A DNA stretch of 7,630 nucleotides from Candidatus Zhuqueibacterota bacterium 4484_188 (GTDB lineage Bacteria; Calditrichota; Calditrichia; RBG-13-44-9), in the NCBI GenBank assembly GCA_002049825.1, contig MVCZ01000193.1:1-7630 (forward strand), given 5' to 3'. A model generated the notes under the pieces. The model had not been told where the DNA came from. It was given only the letters and a program-made list of their open reading frames with translations, and searched no databases. Shown piece after piece: positions 1-5,123 of this stretch (its first letter is position 1; the number at the start of each line of letters is the position of its first letter). The translations under genes were made by a program, and so were the position numbers.

Positions 1-998
1 TTCCAACCGCGGTACGCAACGCCGAAATCGATTACTGCCGGCAAGCGGGTGGAAAAACTGCCGATGGCGTAGCTGGTGTCCCGGTCAATAATCATGTCTT
101 CACTTATTCCTCCTGAGGAAACGGAAAGACTGTCCGATTCCACCGAGAACTCCCGCATTTCGGTCTGACCATTCCAGTTAATCGAACCAATCATATTCAG
201 AACGGCAAAGCCGAATGTCCATTGGCTGCGGGTGTGTAAAACCGCCCCGAAGTCAAATCCTTTGCCGTTTCCGCCCCGGGCAGTGCGTGCCATAATCATG
301 CCGTCTAACTGCATAGAGTCGTGTTCAAACCCCACGTTCTGGAATTTTCCCCTGGAATCTATAATTTCGAAATAGGCTAAACCGCTAAAATATTTACCGG
401 TGATCCCCAGGGCAACGTAGTCGAAATAGCTGCGCTTGCTGAGGCGAAAGCGATGTGACAGGCTGACCGAAGCTGCCGCACCTGCCCAGGCGCTTCCCGA
501 GAGATTGGAGAAATCGTAGCTGCGGTCTAAGTCCGAGTTGCCATACAAGGCAAGTTCCATTATTTCACGGGGCAGTTGAATGTTACCGCTGCCCACGCCG
601 CTGAGCGCCATGCTGAAATTGGGGATGTAGAATGCCAGGGCTTTCATCTTTGCGGAGAGAGTGCCGGCAAACCCAGTGCCCGGAATCGAATTCAGGATGT
701 GTTCCTTGTCGTCGTTGTTTAGTGTCACGCCTTTGGTAAAATATTGGTCATAAATGCCTTTTGACAAACCGTTGCTGAATATGCTGAGGTTAAATGAAGC
801 AAGGTTCATCTCGAAAGTATATTTATTGTGCAGCGCCAGGGTTGCCGGGTTAAGTCCCACTTGCGCAAGTCCCCGGGTGTCCGCAGAGTTGCTGAATGCC
901 ATGCCGGCGCTGCGCGCATCAATAACCTGCTGGGCGTTAGCGCTCCGGACAAATAGTAAAATCAGGGCAAAGATAAGTAGAAATTTTATGCTGTTCAT
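1..998 (-). CDS. Exported outer-membrane beta-barrel protein, PorV/DUF5723-like, C-terminus off the left edge
   Basis: The minus frame is open from the ATG at 998-996 to the window edge: 332 codons, no stop. Residues 1-22 form a type I signal peptide: a Lys at position 5, a hydrophobic core (FLLIFALILLFV), then a cut after ANA before QQ. The mature protein starts with VIDARSAGMAFS and has AQVGLNPAT, the small-residue and Asn-Pro pattern common at the start of PorV/PorQ/FadL-type barrels of the FCB group. Later GNGKGFDFGAV and, at the edge, IDFGVAYRGW are typical strand motifs of DUF5723-like barrels. The start is supported by AAGGA at 1012-1008, nine bases upstream. The stop codon of the preceding gene lies 21 nt upstream, so the two are probably cotranscribed. 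Export and barrel fold are well supported. Exact family is inferred from motif resemblance; substrate or partner is unknown. A PorV-like shuttle or assembly role is possible but not shown. Confidence 0.82.
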   Translation of the reverse strand, partial: MNSIKFLLIFALILLFVRSANAQQVIDARSAGMAFSNSADTRGLAQVGLNPATLALHNKYTFEMNLASFNLSIFSNGLSKGIYDQYFTKGVTLNNDDKEHILNSIPGTGFAGTLSAKMKALAFYIPNFSMALSGVGSGNIQLPREIMELALYGNSDLDRSYDFSNLSGSAWAGAAASVSLSHRFRLSKRSYFDYVALGITGKYFSGLAYFEIIDSRGKFQNVGFEHDSMQLDGMIMARTARGGNGKGFDFGAVLHTRSQWTFGFAVLNMIGSINWNGQTEMREFSVESDSLSVSSGGISEDMIIDRDTSYAIGSFSTRLPAVIDFGVAYRGW

Positions 999-1019
999 CG
1001 TACCAAATCCTTTTGGTTT

Positions 1020-2327
1020 TTAATCATTGTTTATGTTAATAATGACACTGGCTAAACCACTCACCTCGATAAAATCACTGGAACGGAGTGCTACCGTACC
1101 GCCGGTTCCGGCAATGCGAATGCGGTACCCTACCCGCAGCGGCGGCTTTTTGAATAACCGGATTTCATCGTGATTTAGCGAGAGGGTAATTTCATTTACC
1201 AGTGGCTGACTGACAAAACCGGTTTGCGGGTCGGTTGGCGCCGGCTGAATGTTTATTTGCTTTACGAATTCCAGTTCCGGGTTCAGGTGGTCGATGTCGT
1301 AAATGTCCTGGTGAGCGGAGTCGCCGCTGACAATGAGCATCAGGCTGCCGCCCAGCGGGGTTCCGTTTTTCAGTTTCAGAGTCAGGCTGGCTTCTTCCAG
1401 GTTTTTATCAGCAGCGTTGCGCAATTTTTTGTCGATGTCCTTCTCCCGGAGTATTTCAACATTTCCGTCCAGCACGGCGTCACCCTCGATGCGGAAACGC
1501 ATAGGCACTGTGAATTTGTATCCGCCGCTGAACCGGCTTTTCCGGGAGATTTCCACATTTCCCGAAGTCTTGATTTTACCTGAACTCTTCAGACAGGTGG
1601 GAAGAATATTCAAAAAATCGGCAACCTGCTGACCGGAAAGTGAGATGTAGGAAGTTACGGGATTTCCCGGCAGACCGGGGTTGATTTGCTGGTCACGAAT
1701 GGAAATGCTGGCGGAATCGGTGACCAAACCACTCTCATTTCTCGAGTAACCGGTGATATCCAAATCGACAAACATGTTTTCGATGTACACCTCGTTGGCA
1801 ATGGATAGGTCCAGGTTCACATCGGTTAGACGGATGTTTGGTGAAATATTGTTGTAGTCCACCAGACTGTCTTCTTCGAACGGTTCAATTTGAAATGTAT
1901 CCGGTGAAATAAATCCGGTGAACGATTTAAAATAAATTGAGTCCACGTTAATGTGGACAAGCACGTTATCTGTGGAGCGGATATGGATATTTCCGTTTGA
2001 CTTTTCGGTTGTAGCAGTGTAATTAATTTTCATGCTGTCAATAAAACCAGCCGGTTCGATGGGTGGACCGATATGCATATTGTCCAGAACAATCTCGTGA
2101 GTCAATGAGCTGTTTTGATCGATCTGAATACTGTCGGTAAAAATTTTGTTCCGGACGGTAGTGAAATTGGGAAGCGTGAATACGATTTTGGTATTCAGCT
2201 CAGTATTGTTTTGGAAATTCAAACGGATACGACCCCGATCGATAGTCCAGTGGCGAGTAAATCCATCCGTTGCTGCCGCCAATAGTACTGACCCGCTCGA
2301 TTTGTTGTCCCGGGTACACGATCTCAT
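1020..2327 (-). CDS. C-terminal part of a split beta-rich lipoprotein, function unknown
   Basis: This 435-codon frame overlaps the upstream lipoprotein frame (2988-2200) by 128 bases in the +1 frame. It is most likely the continuation of that gene rather than a separate gene. Its ATG at 2327 has no Shine-Dalgarno sequence in the preceding bases and no signal peptide. The first 30 or so residues (MRSCTRDNKSSG...) lack the strand pattern of the rest. From RIRLNFQNNTELNTKIVF onward it is regular beta-strand sequence rich in Asn, Ser, Thr, Asp and Ile, with repeated short strands such as VLVHINVDSIYFK and EVYIENMFVDLDITGY. It ends with GYRIRIAGTGGTVAL and EVSGLASVIININND. This resembles surface beta-sandwich proteins attached to the outer membrane, but I recognise no named domain. 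Removing one base from the CCCC tract at 2233-2236 would give a continuous protein of about 655 residues. The stop at 1022-1020 lies 21 nt before the barrel gene start at 998. Confidence 0.75.
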   Translation of the reverse strand: MRSCTRDNKSSGSVLLAAATDGFTRHWTIDRGRIRLNFQNNTELNTKIVFTLPNFTTVRNKIFTDSIQIDQNSSLTHEIVLDNMHIGPPIEPAGFIDSMKINYTATTEKSNGNIHIRSTDNVLVHINVDSIYFKSFTGFISPDTFQIEPFEEDSLVDYNNISPNIRLTDVNLDLSIANEVYIENMFVDLDITGYSRNESGLVTDSASISIRDQQINPGLPGNPVTSYISLSGQQVADFLNILPTCLKSSGKIKTSGNVEISRKSRFSGGYKFTVPMRFRIEGDAVLDGNVEILREKDIDKKLRNAADKNLEEASLTLKLKNGTPLGGSLMLIVSGDSAHQDIYDIDHLNPELEFVKQINIQPAPTDPQTGFVSQPLVNEITLSLNHDEIRLFKKPPLRVGYRIRIAGTGGTVALRSSDFIEVSGLASVIININND

Positions 2328-2988
2328 TAAAAGTCAATTGAATCACCTGTTGTTGGGTGCTGTCGCGGACGGTGACGGTAATTCCATTCGGGTAATCGTT
2401 GTTGGGACCAAGCGGCAGGGGCAGGTTGTTACGGAATTTAATTCGCAGTGTGCCGCTTTTGATTTTCAGTCCTACGAAGTCTTGTGTTTCCAGAGGTTCC
2501 GGCGGGGGATACAGGGTAGTGTCCGGAATGGTAACCGGAAGGTCAAAACCGGGAATAATCAGGTTGCGCAAATCGGGGAAAATAGTTCCCAGCGAAACCG
2601 GGCCAGTGCTTAGTATGTTCAGCGAATCCAAACTGATATCACCCAACGTGAAATTGTGGGTGGTGTCCAGTTCTCCGGTGGCAAAGTCGGTAGCAGAGAG
2701 TTCCATGGTATCGAGATTCCCTTCTAATGAGAGGAAAAGCAGGGAATCCGCGCCCTGGGCTGTTATGGTCGAATCATTGATTAATTCTTCTCCCAGCCGG
2801 AAGACTTCCCCGGATAGCGGCACGTTTACATTCACCGTCCAGGTGGGGAGTACCGGCTCGTCAAAAGAACAACTGGCCAGGAACAAAAATCCGACCATGA
2901 TAAAGAGGGCAAAAATCTTACCGAATAAAAACCGGCAAGCGGCTTTTGAAAATACTTGGTCCAAAAAATATAATCCGGAGTGCATCAT
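2200..2988 (-). CDS. N-terminal part of a split lipoprotein with lipobox LASC, function unknown
   Basis: The N-terminus is a lipoprotein signal: a long n-region with Lys15, Arg19 and Lys24, a hydrophobic core (IFALFIMVGFLFL) and lipobox Leu37-Ala-Ser-Cys40. Lipidation at Cys40 is expected, followed by SFDEPVLP. The mature part begins with PTWTVNVNVPLSGEVFRLGE. A Trp plus a VPL strand directly after the lipid anchor recurs, as I recall, in uncharacterised FCB-group lipoproteins; that is family memory, not a search. The remainder is beta-rich, with a Pro-rich linker (TTLYPPPEPLE) near the middle. The start is ATGATG at 2988-2983, with AGGGAAG at 3003-2997 eight bases upstream. The last ten residues (SYPFEFPKQY) before the TGA probably follow a frameshift, since the neighbouring frame continues the beta-rich protein for over 400 codons. 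Likely location is the inner leaflet or surface of the outer membrane. Function is unknown. Confidence 0.82.
   Translation of the reverse strand: MMHSGLYFLDQVFSKAACRFLFGKIFALFIMVGFLFLASCSFDEPVLPTWTVNVNVPLSGEVFRLGEELINDSTITAQGADSLLFLSLEGNLDTMELSATDFATGELDTTHNFTLGDISLDSLNILSTGPVSLGTIFPDLRNLIIPGFDLPVTIPDTTLYPPPEPLETQDFVGLKIKSGTLRIKFRNNLPLPLGPNNDYPNGITVTVRDSTQQQVIQLTFNEIVYPGQQIERVSTIGGSNGWIYSPLDYRSGSYPFEFPKQY
2233..2236 (-). other. Likely frameshift site inside the lipoprotein gene
   Basis: On the minus strand the two halves of the lipoprotein gene meet in a region containing the homopolymer GGGG (CCCC on the plus strand). Reading up to ...SPLDYRSG in the first frame and dropping one G gives ...RSGRIRLNFQNN... 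in the second frame, with no stop to 1020. The exact position is an estimate. The switch could lie anywhere in the 2200-2327 overlap, but this is the only run of four identical bases near the point where the protein character changes. It could be an indel error or a real one-base insertion. Confidence 0.55.
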
Positions 2989-3046
2989 AATAAATTCTTC
3001 CCTGAATTTATGAGTGCATCATAATAAATTCTTCCCTGAATTTATG
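2978..3046 (-). repeat. Exact 34-bp tandem duplication containing RBS and start codon
   Basis: Bases 2978-3011 and 3012-3045 are identical and directly adjacent, and the match continues one base into 3046. On the minus strand each copy holds AGGGAAG, eight bases, then ATGATGCACTC. The copy at 2978-3011 starts the lipoprotein. The upstream copy starts at ATG 3022-3020 and reads Met-Met-His-Ser-stop (TAA at 3010-3008), because 34 is not a multiple of three. The gene is therefore preceded by a four-codon open frame with the same initiation signals, whose stop codon lies just upstream of the second ribosome binding site. Confidence 0.95.
2997..3003 (-). promoter_or_regulatory. Ribosome binding site of the lipoprotein gene
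   Basis: AGGGAAG on the minus strand, eight bases before ATG at 2988. It decides the start. An identical site occurs at 3037-3031 in the other copy of the 34-bp duplication, serving only a four-codon frame. Confidence 0.7.
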
Positions 3047-3060
3047 TTCATCCCTGAGTA

Positions 3061-3088
3061 ATTTTAATCACTGCAATAATTTTAGCAA
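3061..3088 (-). promoter_or_regulatory. Candidate promoter for the minus-strand lipoprotein-barrel operon
   Basis: On the minus strand TTGCTA (3088-3083) and TAAAAT (3066-3061) are separated by 16 bases, close to a sigma-70-type -35/-10 pair. Transcription would start near 3053. The transcript would include both copies of the 34-bp repeat before the lipoprotein start at 2988. The region is AT-rich, so chance matches are likely. If the organism uses Bacteroidota-type promoters this assignment would be wrong. Confidence 0.35.
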
Positions 3089-3315
3089 ATGAAGTGCCAC
3101 CGGGATTGCGGAGGAAATGATTCGTTGTAATTTTATATCCTGTTGGCTGTTAGGGCAAATCGAACAAAAAGCGCCGAAAGAGAAGGTTGGAAACTTCACC
3201 AGACAACTGTTGAACTTCCCACCAGTAAACACCTTGTGGGGTGATTGTGTGTAAAAATAGTCACCAGTTAGCCGGATTTTTGGCGAAATTATCCCGGGAC
3301 GGTTTGGAATCTATT
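3089..3315. other. Intergenic stretch without a supported gene
   Basis: No open frame with a plausible start and ribosome binding site was found on either strand. The only small structures are an 8-base palindrome TCCCGGGA at 3292-3299 and three spaced CACCAG hexamers (3197, 3220, 3262), which I do not consider significant. It is the left part of the divergent promoter region. Confidence 0.6.
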
Positions 3316-3380
3316 CACCTTGCTGAAGCAAGGTGTTGTCTCAAAACAAGGTTGAGTTAGCACCCGGATTCATCCGGGTG
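3316..3380. repeat. Twin 20-nt hairpins with shared ends and loop, plus a small central stem
   Basis: Hairpin A (3316-3335) is CACCTTGC-TGAA-GCAAGGTG, an 8-bp perfect stem with a 4-base loop. Hairpin B (3361-3380) is CACCCGGA-TTCA-TCCGGGTG, also an 8-bp stem and 4-base loop. Both have CACC/GGTG outer stems. Hairpin B read on the opposite strand has the same TGAA loop as A. The inner stem bases differ but are fully complementary in each (TTGC/GCAA against CGGA/TCCG). Between them CTCAA (3340-3344) pairs with TTGAG (3352-3356), leaving four bases on either side. No T-run follows either hairpin, so ordinary terminators are unlikely. An inverted REP-like pair or a structured RNA or DNA element are the options; I do not recognise a named family. 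Confidence 0.7.
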
Positions 3381-3405
3381 GACACACCCAAATTCATTAC
3401 TCAAT

Positions 3406-3446
3406 AACCGTTTTTCACATAGTGATCCCGATGGGAAACGGTTTTT
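3406..3446. repeat. Inverted repeat AACCGTTT/AAACGGTT followed by a T-run
   Basis: AACCGTTT at 3406-3413 is the exact reverse complement of AAACGGTT at 3436-3443, with 22 bases between them. A small inner hairpin TCCC-GAT-GGGA occupies 3426-3436, sharing one base with the right arm. The right arm leads into TTTTT (3442-3446) on the plus strand, so a weak terminator is possible. The stem is AT-rich and no gene ends nearby, so a role as operator or as part of the same intergenic element as the twin hairpins is equally possible. Confidence 0.5.
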
Positions 3447-3493
3447 CAAAATAATTAGCACAACGGGTACAATTAGGACTACGGAATGTATAA

Positions 3494-3522
3494 CAGAATC
3501 CTGTTTATCCTGTAATTCTGTC
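3494..3522. repeat. Short ATCCTGT repeat run
   Basis: ATCCTGT occurs at 3498 and 3507, with a variant ATTCTGT at 3515, so the unit spacing is 9 then 8 bases. CAGAAT (3494-3499) and ATTCTG (3515-3520) also form an inverted repeat around it. From memory, strings of ATCCTGT-type units are common dispersed intergenic repeats in environmental bacterial genomes. That origin is inference; the local pattern is seen directly. Confidence 0.5.
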
Positions 3523-3526
3523 TTTG

Positions 3527-3556
3527 TTGCGGTTGTGTAATTTCCTTTTTTATAAG
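3527..3556 (+). promoter_or_regulatory. Candidate promoter for the large outer-membrane protein gene
   Basis: TTGCGG (3527-3532) and TATAAG (3551-3556) are 18 bases apart (17 if read as TTATAA), a reasonable sigma-70-like pair. A start near 3563 would leave a leader of about 110 bases before GTG 3676. The leader contains AAAGGAGGAAG around 3618-3628, a strong Shine-Dalgarno sequence with no ATG, GTG or TTG at a usable distance. Confidence 0.35.
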
Positions 3557-3675
3557 AACCAGTCCACAAAAATTTCCGTTTCATTAACCCATAAATCTTT
3601 TTATTTTAATTTAACAAAAAGGAGGAAGTATCGGGACAATCGTTACCGGATTAAGTGGAGAATTAATTAAACCAA

Positions 3676-5091
3676 GTGAATCATTCAGCAGCCTACAAAA
3701 ATATTTTACCGGTAATCTTCCTCCTCCTGTTTGTGCACCATTGCGCCATTGCGCAGGAGAACCCAAATACCCGGTTGTTCCTGGATGTTCCTCCGGACAC
3801 GTTCAGCGTCCAAATTGATTCGCTGACCGATTCGCTGCGGCTGCCCCACCCGTTTCTCATTCCCCGCTCCGAGAAAATTTACCGTAACAAGTTCAAGCTG
3901 TTTCGCGGGGTTCACTACCGGGTGTACCCGCTGCAGGGGGGCGTTTCTTTTAAACCACCGCTTCGCAAGGGGGACAGCCTGACCATTGTTTACCGGAAAT
4001 ATCCTTTTCCGCTTGTTCCTGAATATTCCCACCGTGAACTGCAGAAACTTGCTACGACTGATTCCAGCGACTCAGCCCGGATGACCGGACTGGTGCGCAC
4101 CCGACTGTTTGATGAACTCGACAGTTTCAGCGGTAACCTGCAGCGCAGCGGCAGCATTGTGCGCGGCATCGAAATTGGCAGTAACCAGGATTTAACCCTG
4201 AACTCCGGTTTGAATCTGCAATTGTCCGGCAACATTACACCGAATGTTCAGGTGGTTGCCGCGCTGACCGACGAGAACACGCCAATCCAGCCGGAAGGCA
4301 ATACCCAGACGCTGCGCGAGGTGGACAAAGTGTTTGTTAAAATCAAGAGTCCCTACCTGGGCGGCACGCTGGGCGATTTTAACCTGCAATATCAAAATTC
4401 CCAGTATGGAAACCTGAAGCGAAAGCTGCAGGGCATCAGCGCCTACGGCGATTTTGGCGCCTATCACCAGCAGGTTACCTACGCCACATCGCGGGGAACG
4501 TTTCATACCAACCAGTTCCTCGGTCAGGAGGGCAACCAGGGACCCTACCAACTGCTGGGCAAGAACGGCGAGCGGGAAATTATCGTGCTGGCGGGAACGG
4601 AGAAGGTGTATGTCAACGGGCAACCCCAGGTGCGGGGCGAAAATAATGATTACATCATCGATTACAGTTTGGCACAGCTTACTTTTGCCAACAATCGGCT
4701 AATTACCAGCGAAGACCGAATTGAGGTGGATTTTGAGTACGCCAACAACTTTCAACGATACGGAAAGAATTTTGTAGGTGTTTCCGGTTCCCGTCAAACC
4801 CTGCGCCCGGGATTCAACTACGATGTGCGTTTTTTCCGGGAATGGGACGACACCAGGAACCTGTTGGAAGACAGCGCACCGTTAACCGAGGAAGAAAAAA
4901 GGGCGCTAACAACCGCCGGTGACGACCCGCTGAAGGCAGCGGTCAGCGGCGCCCGGGAAGTGGAGCCGGGCGCCGGAAATTATGAATTGGTGACGGAAAA
5001 CGGGAAAAGCTATTTCAAATATGTGGGGCTGAACAAGGGAAACTACATCGTCCGGTTTACCGGTGTGGGGCGCGGCAATGGAAGCTATTAA
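3676..5091 (+). CDS. N-terminal part of a split giant outer-membrane/surface protein
   Basis: Start is GTG 3676; an in-frame TAA at 3664-3666 excludes anything longer. The ribosome binding site is poor, GGAG 15 bases upstream. Residues 1-26 are a signal peptide (ILPVIFLLLFVHHCAIA, cut before QE). Residues 30-150 resemble a periplasmic lead-in domain. Residues 158-260 (GSIVRGIEIGSNQDLTLNSG, ending near LQGISAYGDFGAY) form amphipathic strands of a large barrel; GIEIGS and LGDFNLQYQNSQYG recall SprA-type giant barrels only loosely. Residues 300-356 contain VYVNG, RGENNDYIIDYSLAQLTF, then an SEDRIEVDFEYA strand, a motif I associate with long FCB-group surface proteins. Near the end VGLNKGNY and VGRGNGSY are two copies of VGxxxGxY. 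The stop follows directly, while the neighbouring frame continues the protein to 7103. Together the halves would be about 1,140 residues. A role in secretion or surface assembly is a guess. Confidence 0.8.
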   Translation: MNHSAAYKNILPVIFLLLFVHHCAIAQENPNTRLFLDVPPDTFSVQIDSLTDSLRLPHPFLIPRSEKIYRNKFKLFRGVHYRVYPLQGGVSFKPPLRKGDSLTIVYRKYPFPLVPEYSHRELQKLATTDSSDSARMTGLVRTRLFDELDSFSGNLQRSGSIVRGIEIGSNQDLTLNSGLNLQLSGNITPNVQVVAALTDENTPIQPEGNTQTLREVDKVFVKIKSPYLGGTLGDFNLQYQNSQYGNLKRKLQGISAYGDFGAYHQQVTYATSRGTFHTNQFLGQEGNQGPYQLLGKNGEREIIVLAGTEKVYVNGQPQVRGENNDYIIDYSLAQLTFANNRLITSEDRIEVDFEYANNFQRYGKNFVGVSGSRQTLRPGFNYDVRFFREWDDTRNLLEDSAPLTEEEKRALTTAGDDPLKAAVSGAREVEPGAGNYELVTENGKSYFKYVGLNKGNYIVRFTGVGRGNGSY

Positions 5092-5123
5092 ACCTCTCCT
5101 ACCGGCTGGGAAAGAATTTCAGC
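5084..5123 (+). other. Frame break between the halves of the giant outer-membrane protein gene
   Basis: The upstream frame stops at TAA 5089-5091, right after the motif VGRGNGSY. The frame that continues to 7103 is already open here (KLLNLSYRLGKNFSVQGEAA from 5082), with strand-like residues before the first usable start at 5124. Moving from one frame to the other needs a net loss of one base (or 3n+1 bases) relative to an intact gene. There is no homopolymer at the junction itself; the nearest run of four is GGGG at 5067-5070. In related proteins, as I recall them, more residues separate the last VGxxxGxY motif from the next barrel strand, so a small deletion is possible. Confidence 0.55.

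Noticed and set aside
2200..2327. Programmed +1 frameshifting in the lipoprotein gene
   Set aside because: No recognisable slippery codon plus stop arrangement of the prfB type; an indel in GGGG is simpler.
3197..3267. Three CACCAG hexamers as a possible repeat array
   Set aside because: Spacings of 23 and 42 bases and no longer shared sequence; likely chance.
3316..3335. Rho-independent terminator
   Set aside because: The stem is perfect but followed by TTGTCTC rather than a T-run, and no gene ends upstream on either strand.
3357..3584. 75-codon minus-strand open frame in the intergenic region
   Set aside because: It spans the second hairpin, the inverted repeat and the ATCCTGT run, has no convincing RBS and no recognisable protein character. 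Best explained as chance.
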